Shown piece by piece: positions 1 to 8,866 of a stretch of 64,000 bases of DNA (the stretch's first letter is position 1; every line of letters begins with the position of its first letter). The notes beneath the pieces were generated by a model. That model worked only from the letters and a program-made list of their open reading frames with translations, was not told the origin of the DNA and searched no databases. The stretch is from Paraconexibacter algicola (GTDB taxonomy: Bacteria > Actinomycetota > Thermoleophilia > Solirubrobacterales > Solirubrobacteraceae). Location: NCBI RefSeq assembly GCF_003044185.1, contig NZ_PYYB01000001.1, forward strand, positions 372,001 to 436,000, given 5' to 3'. The position numbers and the translations under genes were made by a program.

Positions 1-117
1 CTCGAGCTCCTGGGTGCGGGGCCCCATCGTCAGCCAGCCGTCGCGGTAGCAGGCGAGGACCGCCTCGACGTCCTCCTCCGCCACGACGACGTCGGTCAGC
101 GGGACGGTCCAGCTCAT
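1..117 (-). CDS. DegT/DnrJ/EryC1-type sugar aminotransferase, N-terminal fragment
   Basis: Only the first 39 codons are in the window; the gene runs off the left edge. The fragment contains the family's N-terminal block, GWLTMGPRTQELE, almost the same as GWLTLGPRTQEFE in the complete aminotransferase just upstream. The ATG (117-115) overlaps that gene's TGA in an ATGA arrangement, so the two are probably co-translated. By family it should be a PLP enzyme that aminates or dehydrates a nucleotide keto-sugar. The substrate cannot be read from so short a piece. Confidence 0.75.
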   Translation of the reverse strand, partial: MSWTVPLTDVVVAEEDVEAVLACYRDGWLTMGPRTQELE

Positions 118-1283
118 CGCGACACCCCGGCGCGCAGCGCCCGCAGCTCCTGGTCGATCGACCGCACGACGTGGTCCTGCTGCTCCTCGGTGAGGTGCGG
201 GAACAGCGGGATCGTCACCTCGCACCGCGACGCGAGCTCGGTCCGCGGCAGCGACACGCCCGCGAAGCGCTCGCGGTAGGCGGTGAACTCGTGCACCGAC
301 GGGTAGAACAGCGAGGTCTGCACGCCGTGCTTCTCGCGCAGCGCGATCCGCAGCGGGCCCTGCACCTCGGGCGCCACCATGATCGGCAGCACGTAGCAGG
401 AGGACGTGTCGACGTCCTCGTCGCGGTAGGGCAGCGTGACGCCCTCGACCGCGCCGAGCAGCTCGCGGTAGCGGCGCGTCAGCACGCGCCGGCGCGCGAT
501 GTCGTCCTCGAGCCGCCGGAAGCGGCTCGACAGCAGCGCGGCGCGCGGCTCGTCCAGGCGGTAGTTGAAGCCCAGGCCGGTGACGTCGTAGGTCGTGGTC
601 GCGCCGGTGTGCCGCGCCCAGGTCCCGGAGGTCATCGCGTGCGAGCGCAGCGCCCGGGCCTGCTCGGCGACCGCGTCGTCGTCGGTGGACAGCAGGCCGC
701 CCTCGCCGACCGACAGGATCTTGTTCGAGAAGAAGCTGAACGCGCCCGCCAGGCCGAACGAGCCGAGCTTGCGCCCGCCCGCCGTCGCGCTGGGCGCGTG
801 CGCGACGTCCTCGATCAGCGCGAGGCCGTGCTCGCAGCACAGGGCCTGCAGCTCCTGCACGGGGGCCGCGTACCCGGCGAAGTGCACGCACGCGACCGCC
901 TTCGTGCGCGGCGTGATCCTGCGCGCGACGTCCTGCGGGTCGATCGACGGGTCCTCGAGCCCGCGGATGTCGGCGAAGACCGGGGTGCCGCCCGCGTAGA
1001 GCACGGCGGCGGCGGTCGCGGCGAACGTGAACGCGGGCACGATCACCTCGTCCCCGGGGCCGACCCCGGCGGCGAGGTAGGCGAGGTGCAGCGCCGCGGT
1101 GCACGAGCTGACCGCCACCGCGTGGCGGACGCCGAGGTGCGCGGCGAACGTCTCCTCGAACTCCTGCGTGCGCGGCCCGAGGGTCAGCCACCCGGAGCGC
1201 AGGGTCTGGGCGACCGCCTCAAGGTCCTGCGGCTCGAGGCGCAGGTCGAAGAGCGGGATCTCCGGGAAGCCGCCCGCGCTCAC
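114..1283 (-). CDS. DegT/DnrJ/EryC1/StrS-family PLP-dependent sugar aminotransferase
   Basis: This 389-residue protein has the usual length of the family, which transfers an amino group to a nucleotide-linked keto-sugar during surface polysaccharide synthesis. The GWLTLGPRTQEFE block lies near residue 31, the PAFTFAATAAAV segment near residue 83, and the Schiff-base lysine is K188 in SFFSNKILSVGEGG. The GTG start (1283-1281) overlaps the stop of the epimerase gene as GTGA, so translational coupling fixes the start. It is the second gene of a leftward operon: epimerase, this gene, then a second aminotransferase. A StrS-like dehydratase activity is possible, but K188 favours aminotransfer. Confidence 0.9.
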   Translation of the reverse strand: MSAGGFPEIPLFDLRLEPQDLEAVAQTLRSGWLTLGPRTQEFEETFAAHLGVRHAVAVSSCTAALHLAYLAAGVGPGDEVIVPAFTFAATAAAVLYAGGTPVFADIRGLEDPSIDPQDVARRITPRTKAVACVHFAGYAAPVQELQALCCEHGLALIEDVAHAPSATAGGRKLGSFGLAGAFSFFSNKILSVGEGGLLSTDDDAVAEQARALRSHAMTSGTWARHTGATTTYDVTGLGFNYRLDEPRAALLSSRFRRLEDDIARRRVLTRRYRELLGAVEGVTLPYRDEDVDTSSCYVLPIMVAPEVQGPLRIALREKHGVQTSLFYPSVHEFTAYRERFAGVSLPRTELASRCEVTIPLFPHLTEEQQDHVVRSIDQELRALRAGVSR

Positions 1284-2257
1284 GGGATGTTCTTGAACTT
1301 CCCGGCGAACGGGTCCCCGAAGACGCCCTCGTCGAGGCCGCGGAGGATCTCGCCGATGCCGTCGGGCACGGTCATGAGGGTCTCGAAGCCGAGCACCTCG
1401 CGGATCTTGTCGAAGCTCACCTTGTAGTCGCGCGGGTCCTCGTCGCGCTTGACGTAGCTGACCGTGCCGCGGTCGGTCTGCCGGCCGATCTCGTGCACGA
1501 GGTCGAGCTTGCGGTAGTTCTCGCCCGAGCGGCCGACGTTGAAGACCTGCTTGCCGGCGATCGCCGGGTCGGCGGTCAGGGCGGCGACGACCCCGCGCCC
1601 CGCGTCCTTGACGTGCACGTACGGCCGCCAGAACTGCTCGCCGAACACCTCGAGCTCGCGGTCGGCCCACAGGTCGCGGGTGAACTCGTTGACGGTCAGG
1701 TCGAAGCGCATGCGCGGCGCGACGCCGTACACGGTCGCGAACCGCAGGCAGGTCGGGATCATCTGCCCGAAGTCCTCGGTCATCAGCCGCTGCTCGACCC
1801 CGACCTTCTGGCGCGCGTAGAGCGAGACCGGGGCCAGCTCCCCCTCCTCGGTGATCGGCACGGTCGGGTCGGCCATGCGGCCGTAGTTCGAGCAGGTCGA
1901 CGCCATGATCCAGCGCTGCACGCCCGCGGCGGCCGCCTCGTCGATGAGGTCGTGGGAGGCCCGGACGTTCACGTCCTCGGAGAGCTCCGGGTCCAGCGCG
2001 CAGGCGGGGTCGCCGACGATCGCGCCGAGGTGGACGACCGCGTCGGCGCCCTGCAGGGCCTCGGCGCGGGCGGCCTGGTCGCGCAGGTCCCCCTCGACGA
2101 GCGTGACGCCCTTGGCCCGCAGGTCCGCGGCGATGTCGGCCTGCCCGTGCAGCAGGCTGTCCAGCGCGCGGACGGCCTTGCCCTGCGCCAGCAGCTCCTC
2201 GCACAGCGGGGCGCCGATGTATCCGGCTCCTCCCGTGACCAACACCGTCTCGACCAT
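1280..2257 (-). CDS. NAD-dependent epimerase/dehydratase (extended SDR, sugar-nucleotide)
   Basis: This 325-residue extended short-chain dehydrogenase acts on nucleotide sugars. The Rossmann motif GGAGYIG is at residues 9-15 and the catalytic YxxxK is Y147-K151 (YARQK), with T121 or S123 as the third catalytic residue. A GTG sits just before the ATG. The ATG at 2257 is preferred because AAGGAG lies 5 bases before it. It is the first gene of a leftward operon with two sugar aminotransferases, so it probably supplies the keto-sugar they use. A second, more GalE-like epimerase lies at 34191; the exact sugar is unknown. Confidence 0.88.
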   Translation of the reverse strand: MVETVLVTGGAGYIGAPLCEELLAQGKAVRALDSLLHGQADIAADLRAKGVTLVEGDLRDQAARAEALQGADAVVHLGAIVGDPACALDPELSEDVNVRASHDLIDEAAAAGVQRWIMASTCSNYGRMADPTVPITEEGELAPVSLYARQKVGVEQRLMTEDFGQMIPTCLRFATVYGVAPRMRFDLTVNEFTRDLWADRELEVFGEQFWRPYVHVKDAGRGVVAALTADPAIAGKQVFNVGRSGENYRKLDLVHEIGRQTDRGTVSYVKRDEDPRDYKVSFDKIREVLGFETLMTVPDGIGEILRGLDEGVFGDPFAGKFKNIP

Positions 2258-2413
2258 CACGTCTCCTTGGGGTCCGCCGGCGTCCGGGTGCCGGTCTCGA
2301 GTGGATCGTAGACCGAGGTCGTAGACGTCGGAAGTCATGTGTCGCACGACGGTACGCCCGTCCGCCCATCCGCGGCCGTCGCTCGCGCGCACCCGCGTGC
2401 GAGAATCCTGGGG
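2258..2413. promoter_or_regulatory. divergent promoter region of the epimerase and glycosyltransferase operons
   Basis: This 156-bp spacer separates two divergent polysaccharide operons. On the minus strand a TACGAT hexamer lies some 45 bases before the epimerase start, followed by a good AAGGAG ribosome site, so that transcript has a normal leader. On the plus strand GAGAAT stands 7 bases before the glycosyltransferase ATG, which would give a leaderless or near-leaderless message. No clear operator was seen. Confidence 0.4.
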
Positions 2414-3637
2414 ATGACCTCGTCGGCGCACCCCCGGTCCGGACCGCTGGACGATCCGCCCCTGCGCGGGCGGGACATCGTCTGCGTCGGCTTCTCCGAC
2501 TGGGGCAAGGACCTGCTCACCAACGAGCAGCACCTGTTGATCCGCCTCGCGGAGCACAACCGGATCCTGTTCGTCGAGTCGCTCGGCCTGCGCCGCCCGC
2601 AGGTCGCCGGCCGCGACCTCAAGCGGATGGGGCGCCGGCTCGTGCGCGGCGTCATGCCGGCCCGCGAGGTCGACGGCGTCCACGTGCTGTCGCCGCTGGT
2701 CCTGCCGATCCACCACCTCGCGTGGGCCAAGCGCTTCAACGCGTTCGTGCTGCCGCGCCTCGTGCGTCGTGCCGTCCGCCGGCTCGGGCTGCGCGACGTC
2801 GTGCTGTGGACGTTCGTCCCGCAGGCCGAGGTGCTGCTCGAGCCGCTGCAGCCGCGCACCGTCCTCTACTACGTCGACGACGACCACGCCGCGAAGAAGG
2901 GCATCGACGCCGACAGCTTCCGCGCCGCGGAGGAGCGGTTCGCCCGGCGCGCGGACGTCGTGATGGCCAGCGCGCCCGAGCTCGCCGAGCGCATGCGCAC
3001 GCTCAACGACAACGTCCACGAGGCGTTCAACGTCGCCGACACGGCGCTGTTCGCCACCGCGCTGCAGGACGGCCCGGTCGACCCGGCGGTCGCCGCCCTG
3101 CCCGAGCCGCGCGTCGTCTTCGTCGGGGCGATCATCGCGTCGAAGATCGACATCCCGCTGGTGCGCGAGCTGTCGGCGCTGCGTCCCGGCTGGAGCTTCG
3201 CGTTCGTCGGCCCGATCGGTCCCGGGGACCCGACCACGAACGTCGACGGCCTGAAGGGCCTGCCCAACGTGCACCTCCTCGGCCACCGCCCGTACGAGCA
3301 GCTGCCGGAGGTGCTGCGGGGCGGCGCGGTCGCGATCATGCCGTACCACACCGGTGGCGAGATGCGCAGCGTCTTCCCGATGAAGACCTACGAGTACCTC
3401 GGGGCGGGCCTGCCGGTCGTCTCCACCTCCCTGCCCGCGCTCGCCGACGTCGACCTGATCGACAAGGTCGCCACGGCCCAGGAGATGGTCGACCGGATCG
3501 AGGCGGCGATGGCCGCCGACTCCCCGGCGCAGCGCGCCGCGCGGTCCGCGTCGGTCCAGCAGTTCTCGTGGGAGTCGCGGATGGCGCAGCTGGGGCGGCT
3601 GCTCGGGTCGGGGGACCAGCTGGCCGCCGGCGGCTGA
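2414..3637 (+). CDS. GT-B-fold glycosyltransferase (group 1 / GT4-like)
   Basis: This 407-residue cytoplasmic or membrane-associated glycosyltransferase presumably adds one sugar to the lipid-linked exopolysaccharide unit. The N-terminal half opens with DIVCVGFSDWGKDLLTNEQH. The C-terminal nucleotide-sugar-binding half has RVVFVGAIIASK, the LLGHRPYEQLPEVL block and MKTYEYLGAGLPVVST, typical of GT4 enzymes. The ATG at 2414 was chosen over one 75 bases upstream because the extra residues are Arg/Ala-rich and lie in the promoter region. It starts a rightward operon with the next three genes. Confidence 0.82.
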   Translation: MTSSAHPRSGPLDDPPLRGRDIVCVGFSDWGKDLLTNEQHLLIRLAEHNRILFVESLGLRRPQVAGRDLKRMGRRLVRGVMPAREVDGVHVLSPLVLPIHHLAWAKRFNAFVLPRLVRRAVRRLGLRDVVLWTFVPQAEVLLEPLQPRTVLYYVDDDHAAKKGIDADSFRAAEERFARRADVVMASAPELAERMRTLNDNVHEAFNVADTALFATALQDGPVDPAVAALPEPRVVFVGAIIASKIDIPLVRELSALRPGWSFAFVGPIGPGDPTTNVDGLKGLPNVHLLGHRPYEQLPEVLRGGAVAIMPYHTGGEMRSVFPMKTYEYLGAGLPVVSTSLPALADVDLIDKVATAQEMVDRIEAAMAADSPAQRAARSASVQQFSWESRMAQLGRLLGSGDQLAAGG

Positions 3638-3638
3638 C

Positions 3639-4853
3639 GTGCGGATCCTCGTCGTCTCGAACATCTACCCGCCGGTGGTGCGCGGCGGGTACGAGGTCGA
3701 GTGCAGCGGCGTGGTCGACCGGCTGCGCGAGCGCCACGACGTCCACGTGCTGACCTCGACGCTCGAGGGCCCCGCCCCGCGCCCCGGGGTCACCGCCACG
3801 CTCCCGTTCCTGGACCACGACCTGTCCGGGACGCTGCGCGCCCCCGCCGGCGCGTTCGCCGGGGGGCGCGAGACCCGCCGGGTGCTCGAGCGGGTGCGGC
3901 CCGACCTCGTGTGGGTCTGGAACGGCTCGTGCCTGCCGGACACGGCGCTCGGCGCGCTCGCGCACGCCGACGTGCCGCTCGCGTTCCGCGTCTGCGAGCA
4001 CTGGTTCGCCGACGTCCTGCGCGCCGACCGCTTCGGCGCCCACCTGCGGGGCGGCGAGGACGGCCCGCGCGACCGGCTCTGGGGCTCGGCGATGCGCGCG
4101 CTGAACCGGCACCCGCGGCTGCGCCACGACCCCGACCGACGGTTCCGCGCCGCGATCTCGTGGAACTCCGCCGCGATCCGCGGCATGGCGCCCGCCCCGG
4201 CCGCGGTGGACGTGGCGTACGAGACCGTCCTGCACTCCACCTCGCGCAAGCTGCCGCAGCTCGCCGCGCTCCCCCGCGAGCCCGCCGCCACGCCGACCGT
4301 CCTCTTCCTCGGCCGCAAGGACGCGATGAAGGGCGCCGACGTCGCCGTCCGCGCGGTCGCCCGGCTGCGCGACCGGCACGGCGTCACCGCACGGCTCGTC
4401 CTCGCCGGCCCCGACGGCGTCGACGGGCCCGCGTTCGCGACGCGCGTCGCCGCGCAGGAGGGCGTCACCGACCTCGTCGAGGACCGCGGGCCGCTGGACG
4501 CCGACGGGGTCGGCGCGCAGCTCGGCGCCGCCCACGCGCTGGTCGTGCCGTCGGTGTGGCCCGAGCCGTACCCGCTCGTCAGCATCGAGGGGGCGGCCGC
4601 GCGCGTCCCGCTCGTCGCGTCGCGCGCCGGTGGCATCCCCGAGTTCGTGCACGACGACGTCGAGGGCCTGCTGTTCGACGCCGGCGACGCCGACGGCTGC
4701 GCCCTGGCCCTGCACCGCACCCTCACCGACGCGCAGGGGACCGCGCGGCGCGTCGCGGCCGCCGCGCAGGCCGCCGAGCGGCACGGCTGGGAACGCTACC
4801 TCGACGCCTCCGAGGCGTTCGTCGACGACGCGCTGGCCGCGCTGCGGGGCTGA
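3639..4853 (+). CDS. glycosyltransferase family 4
   Basis: This 404-residue GT-B enzyme opens with MRILVVSNIYPPVVRGGYEVE, the acceptor-domain start in which the Gly-Gly loop binds the donor phosphate. The GT4 C-terminal signature VWPEPYPLVSIEGAA is followed by PLVASRAGGIPEFV. It starts with GTG one base after the preceding gene's stop, so the two are probably co-translated. The role is inferred to be sequential sugar addition on undecaprenyl-diphosphate for the exopolysaccharide; sugar and linkage are unknown. Confidence 0.88.
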   Translation: MRILVVSNIYPPVVRGGYEVECSGVVDRLRERHDVHVLTSTLEGPAPRPGVTATLPFLDHDLSGTLRAPAGAFAGGRETRRVLERVRPDLVWVWNGSCLPDTALGALAHADVPLAFRVCEHWFADVLRADRFGAHLRGGEDGPRDRLWGSAMRALNRHPRLRHDPDRRFRAAISWNSAAIRGMAPAPAAVDVAYETVLHSTSRKLPQLAALPREPAATPTVLFLGRKDAMKGADVAVRAVARLRDRHGVTARLVLAGPDGVDGPAFATRVAAQEGVTDLVEDRGPLDADGVGAQLGAAHALVVPSVWPEPYPLVSIEGAAARVPLVASRAGGIPEFVHDDVEGLLFDAGDADGCALALHRTLTDAQGTARRVAAAAQAAERHGWERYLDASEAFVDDALAALRG

Positions 4854-4855
4854 GC

Positions 4856-6319
4856 GTGACCGGCGAGCAGGACGCCCTGGAGGCCGGACGCGGCCGCGCG
4901 GCGCTCGACGTGCTCGTGCAGCTCGTCGGGCGGTTCGGGAACCTCGCGCTCGGCGTCGTCGCCACGGTCGTCCTCGTCCAGGCGCTCGGCATCGAGGGCA
5001 ACGGCCAGTGGGCGACGATCCTCGCCGTCGCCACGCTCGTCGGCGTCGCCGGGGAGTTCGGGCTCGAGCCCTCCGCGGTCCGGCTCGCCGCCCAGGAGCG
5101 CGAGGACGAGGCCCGCTGGATCACGGCGCTGCTGCTCGTGCGCTGCGCGATCGCGCTGCCCGCCTCGCTGCTGGCGGCCGCCATCTGCTTCGCCGTCTCG
5201 ACCGACGGGACCATGGCGCTCGCCGGGGCGCTCGTCAGCGGCACGATCCTCGCCGGGGCGCCGATGTCGCTGCGAACCATCTTCCAGCTGCGCGTGCGCA
5301 ACGACGTCCCGATCGTCGTGATGACCGTCAACAGCGTCGCGTGGCTCGCGGCGATCGTCCTGCTCGCGGTCCTCGACGGCGGGCTCGTCGCGTTCGCCGC
5401 CAGCTTCCTCGCGATCCAGGTCGCGACCACCGGCCTGATGGTCGTCCTCGCGCTGCGCGAGCTCGACCTGCAGGGCGGGGAGCTCGTCGCGCGCGCCCGG
5501 CGGCTCGTGCGGATCGGGTTCGTCGTCGGGATCGGCACCGCGCTGACGACCGCCTACGCGAAGGTCGACCAGGTCATGGTGCTGGAGATCGCCGGCGAGC
5601 GGGACGCCGGCCTCTACGGCAGCGCGTACATCCTGCTCGACCGCCTGCAGTTCATCCCCTCCGCGGTGATGACGACCGCGTTCCCGCTGCTGGCGGCCGC
5701 CTGGCCCGGGGACCGGCCGCGCATCCACGGGCTCGCGCAGCGGATCCTCGAGCTGCTGCTGCTCGCCTCCGCGCCGATCCTCGCCTTCACCGTCGTCGCG
5801 CCCGAGCAGGTCGTGCGGGCCCTGTTCGGCGCCGAGTTCCAGGACGCGGGGGCGGCGCTGCCGATCCTCATGGGCGCCTACGTGCTGGTGGCGTTCGGCT
5901 ACCTCATGGGCTTCATGGCGATCGTCGTCGACGCCCAGCGGATCTTCGTGCGGATCGCGCTCGCCGGGCTCCTGTTCAACGTCGTCGCGAACCTGCTCGT
6001 CATCCCCGACCACGGGTACGTCGGCGCCGCCTGGACGACGCTCGCGACCGAGGTGCTCGTCTGCGGGCTCGCCGCCCGCGCGACGCTCGTCGGGCGGGTC
6101 GGGATGCGGCCCGCCCTGGTGCCGCTGCTGCGGATCGCCGCGGCCGCCGCGGTGATGGGCGTCGCCGTCGCGGCGGCGGAGCGCGCGGGCGCGCCGCTCG
6201 CGGTCCTCGTCCTCACCGCCGCGCTGAGCTACCCGGCCGCCGTGCTGGCGCTGCGGGCCGTCCCCCGCTCCGACGTCACACGCGCCGTCGGGGCCGTCCG
6301 CGGCCGGCTCGGCGGATGA
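4856..6319 (+). CDS. Wzx-type polysaccharide flippase (MOP superfamily)
   Basis: This 487-residue polytopic membrane protein has the usual length of flippases that turn undecaprenyl-linked oligosaccharides across the membrane. Hydrophobic helices run from about residue 20 to the end. The conserved pattern TTAYAKVDQVMVLEIAGERDAGLYGSAYIL is typical of Wzx/RfbX (a long-axis helix with Asp/Gln followed by the G-YG-A turn), as is the later LFNVVANLLVIPDHGYVGAAW-like segment. The GTG start lies 2 bases after the upstream glycosyltransferase stop. Its 3' end overlaps the glycoside hydrolase gene. It is the only flippase seen in the window. Confidence 0.87.
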   Translation: MTGEQDALEAGRGRAALDVLVQLVGRFGNLALGVVATVVLVQALGIEGNGQWATILAVATLVGVAGEFGLEPSAVRLAAQEREDEARWITALLLVRCAIALPASLLAAAICFAVSTDGTMALAGALVSGTILAGAPMSLRTIFQLRVRNDVPIVVMTVNSVAWLAAIVLLAVLDGGLVAFAASFLAIQVATTGLMVVLALRELDLQGGELVARARRLVRIGFVVGIGTALTTAYAKVDQVMVLEIAGERDAGLYGSAYILLDRLQFIPSAVMTTAFPLLAAAWPGDRPRIHGLAQRILELLLLASAPILAFTVVAPEQVVRALFGAEFQDAGAALPILMGAYVLVAFGYLMGFMAIVVDAQRIFVRIALAGLLFNVVANLLVIPDHGYVGAAWTTLATEVLVCGLAARATLVGRVGMRPALVPLLRIAAAAAVMGVAVAAAERAGAPLAVLVLTAALSYPAAVLALRAVPRSDVTRAVGAVRGRLGG

Positions 6320-7446
6320 ACCGGCGCACCGACCGTCCGCCGGGACGGACACTCGGGGAGATGCGCCGCCTGCGACTGCTCGTCCTGCTCGCCGCCGCCC
6401 TCACCCTCGGGACGCTCGGCTGCGCCGCCTCCGACGGCGAGCCGCTGCCCACCGTCCCCCGGCTGGGGCTGGTGTCCAACACGCTGGACTGGGGCACGCA
6501 GATGGCGGCGATGCAGCGTCGCTCCCGCGACCTCGGCGCCGGCTGGCTGCGCGAGGAGATCCGCTGGAACGAGGTCGAGCCCGTCCGCGGCACCCGGCGC
6601 TGGGCGCGCACCGACCGGCTGGTCGCGTCGGCGACCCGCCGCGGCCTGCGGATCCTCCCGCTGCTCATCGGCACGCCCCGGTGGGCCGCCCCCGACCCGA
6701 CGACGATCCCGACCGACCCGCGCCGCTACGCGGCGTTCGCCCGGGACGTCGTGCGCCGGTACGGGCCCGACGGGGCGTTCTGGCGGGCCAACCCGGACCT
6801 CGACCGCCGCTTCGCCATGGCCTGGTTCGAGCTGTGGAACGAGCCGTTCCTGCCCCAGTTCGCCGCCGACCGCCAGGACGCGGGCACCTACGCGCGGCTC
6901 GTCCAGGCGGCGGGCAACGCGATCCACGCCGCGCACCCGCGCGCCAGGGTCCTCGCCGCGATGGAGTACGAGTGGAAGACGCCCGACGGGACGTTCCGCC
7001 GCTGGGTGCGCGACGTGCACGCCGCAGTGCCCGAGCTGGCCGAGAGCTACGACGGGGTCGCCGTCCACCCCTACTCCCCCGGCGCGCCGATCGGCACCGC
7101 CGCCGCCGGCGCCTCCAAGGACCTGCGCCGGATGGAGCTGATCCGCGAGGACCTGCGCGCCGTCGGGGGTCCGACCGACCAGGTCTGGATCACCGAGATC
7201 GGCTGGCCCACCTGCCCGCAGCGCCCGGCGTGCGTGTCCCGCGCGCAGCAGGCCCGCTACCTCGAGCAGGCGATCCGCGCCGCGGGCGGCCGCTACCGCG
7301 GCTGGGTCCGCGCCCTGTTCGCGTACGCCCTGTTCGACTTCCGGCCCGCGAGCGGCGAGCCGCTGCGCGAGGGCGCCTTCGGCCTGCTGGAGCTCGACGG
7401 CCGCGAGAAGCCGGCGGCCGCGGTGCTGCGCCGCGCCGGCCGCTGA
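6316..7446 (+). CDS. secreted glycoside hydrolase, GH5/GH39-like (beta/alpha)8 enzyme
   Basis: This 376-residue protein has a signal-type N-terminus and an LGTLGC site that may be a weak lipobox (-3 is Thr, not Leu). WFELWNEPF carries the acid/base Glu of clan-A hydrolases, and VWITEIGWPTC carries the nucleophile Glu. A Cys pair follows the nucleophile (GWPTC and PACVS). The ATG overlaps the flippase stop as ATGA; an ATG at 6361 would give a shorter signal peptide. It probably trims or releases the polymer made by this locus. A related enzyme lies at 11851. Confidence 0.78.
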   Translation: MNRRTDRPPGRTLGEMRRLRLLVLLAAALTLGTLGCAASDGEPLPTVPRLGLVSNTLDWGTQMAAMQRRSRDLGAGWLREEIRWNEVEPVRGTRRWARTDRLVASATRRGLRILPLLIGTPRWAAPDPTTIPTDPRRYAAFARDVVRRYGPDGAFWRANPDLDRRFAMAWFELWNEPFLPQFAADRQDAGTYARLVQAAGNAIHAAHPRARVLAAMEYEWKTPDGTFRRWVRDVHAAVPELAESYDGVAVHPYSPGAPIGTAAAGASKDLRRMELIREDLRAVGGPTDQVWITEIGWPTCPQRPACVSRAQQARYLEQAIRAAGGRYRGWVRALFAYALFDFRPASGEPLREGAFGLLELDGREKPAAAVLRRAGR

Positions 7447-7453
7447 GCCGCGG

Positions 7454-8866
7454 TCAGTCCCCGAGGACCGCGAGCGCCGCGGGCACCCCGGGACGGGCGG
7501 CGAGGACCGCGCGCATGCGGCGCGCCTCGTCGTCGGTCGTGCGTCCCAGCCGGGCGACGACGAGGCAGGCGTCGACCTCGTCGCGGTCCAGCAGCACGCG
7601 CGCGTCGGCGACCGGCAGCAGCGGCGGCGCGTCGAGCACGAGCACGTCGGCGAGGGCGTGCAGCTCGTCGAGGACGGCGCCGAGCGCCGCGCTGCGCAGC
7701 AGCTCCGGCGCGTTGGGCACGGGCGGCCCGCCGGGCAGGACGACCAGCGAGCGCAGCCCGGGGATGGCGGGCTGCACCAGCTCCCGCACGGGCAGCCCGC
7801 CGACGAGCGCGGTGGTCAGGCCGCGCCCCGGCGCGGGCAGGTCGAAGCGGGTCGCCATGGTGGGACGGCGCAGGTCCATCTCGACCAGCGCGACGCGCAG
7901 CCCCGCGAGCGCGTAGGCGCGCGCGAGCTCCCCGGCGAGGGCGGAGGCGCCCTCCCCGGCCACCGCGCTCGTGACGAGCACGGTGCGCGCGTCCGGCGCG
8001 CGGGCCTCGAGGCCGCTGCGGACGATGCGCAGCGCGTCCAGGCGGGCTGGGCCGTCGGGCTCGGTCGGGACGGTCGCGAGCACCGGCAGCCCGGTCAGGG
8101 CCGCCACCTCCTCCGGGCGGCGCAGCCGCCGGTCGAGCAGCTCGAGCAGCACGACGACGAGCGCGCCGAGCCCGAGCCCCAGGGTGACGCCGACGACCGC
8201 CGAGCGCTTGGGCAGCGGGGCGGCGGGCGTGGACGAGGCGCTGGCGCGACTCGCGACCTCGACGTCCCCCGTCGTCACCGCCTGCAGCGCCCGGACCTTG
8301 CGCAGCGCCTGCAGCAGCTCGCGTCGCTCCCGGGAGTCCCCGTCGGGCAGGGCGGCCAGCTGCTGCTGCAGCGTGCGCGCCCCCGCCCCCGCGAGCCGCC
8401 GGTCGCTCGCGCGGCGGAACACGACGAACTGGTCGGCGAACGCGTTGGCCAGCCGGGCCGCACCCTCCGGGTCCGGGTCGCTCGCCGTCAGGTCGAGCAG
8501 GTCGGTGTCGGGCTCGTTCGTCACGTCGATGCGGTCCAGCAGCCCCGAGACGTCCAGCGGCGAGCGCAGCGAGGCGCGCACGAGCTCGGCGACGTCGTTG
8601 GAGCGCGCGAGCAGCAGGTTCGTCGCCGCGGCCCGGGCCGGGTCCGGCGGCCGCGCGCCCGGGTCGATCAGGGTCAGCAGGCTCGACTGGCGCACGAGGA
8701 CGGTCGCGGTCGCCGTGTAGGTCTTCTCGGTCGTGACCGCCCGCGCGACGAAGACGCCGCCCACGACCGCGGCGGACAGCGCGAGGATCCACCAGCGGGC
8801 GCGCAGCAGCCGCCACGCGTTCTCCAGCGAGGTGGGGGTCGCCGCGGTCGGGCCCGGGCCGGTCAC
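7454..8866 (-). CDS. Wzz/BY-kinase-type chain-length protein with degenerate P-loop
   Basis: This 470-residue membrane protein has two transmembrane helices (about 26-44 and 221-241) flanking an external Wzz domain, then a cytoplasmic tyrosine-kinase-like domain. The P-loop reads AVAGEGASALAGE: A307 (codon GCC) replaces the lysine that binds ATP phosphate. Walker A' (VALVEMDLRRP) and Walker B (VLVLDAPPLLPVAD) are intact. The C-terminus lacks the Tyr cluster of BY-kinases. It is probably a kinase-dead partner of the paralogue at 10318. The GTG overlaps the Wzy gene stop as GTGA. It is the last gene of a three-gene operon. Confidence 0.85.
   Translation of the reverse strand: MTGPGPTAATPTSLENAWRLLRARWWILALSAAVVGGVFVARAVTTEKTYTATATVLVRQSSLLTLIDPGARPPDPARAAATNLLLARSNDVAELVRASLRSPLDVSGLLDRIDVTNEPDTDLLDLTASDPDPEGAARLANAFADQFVVFRRASDRRLAGAGARTLQQQLAALPDGDSRERRELLQALRKVRALQAVTTGDVEVASRASASSTPAAPLPKRSAVVGVTLGLGLGALVVVLLELLDRRLRRPEEVAALTGLPVLATVPTEPDGPARLDALRIVRSGLEARAPDARTVLVTSAVAGEGASALAGELARAYALAGLRVALVEMDLRRPTMATRFDLPAPGRGLTTALVGGLPVRELVQPAIPGLRSLVVLPGGPPVPNAPELLRSAALGAVLDELHALADVLVLDAPPLLPVADARVLLDRDEVDACLVVARLGRTTDDEARRMRAVLAARPGVPAALAVLGD

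Noticed and set aside
6361-6430. Certain lipoprotein signal in the first glycoside hydrolase
   Set aside because: The site is TLGC with Thr at -3, not the preferred Leu/Val/Ile, so lipidation is only possible.
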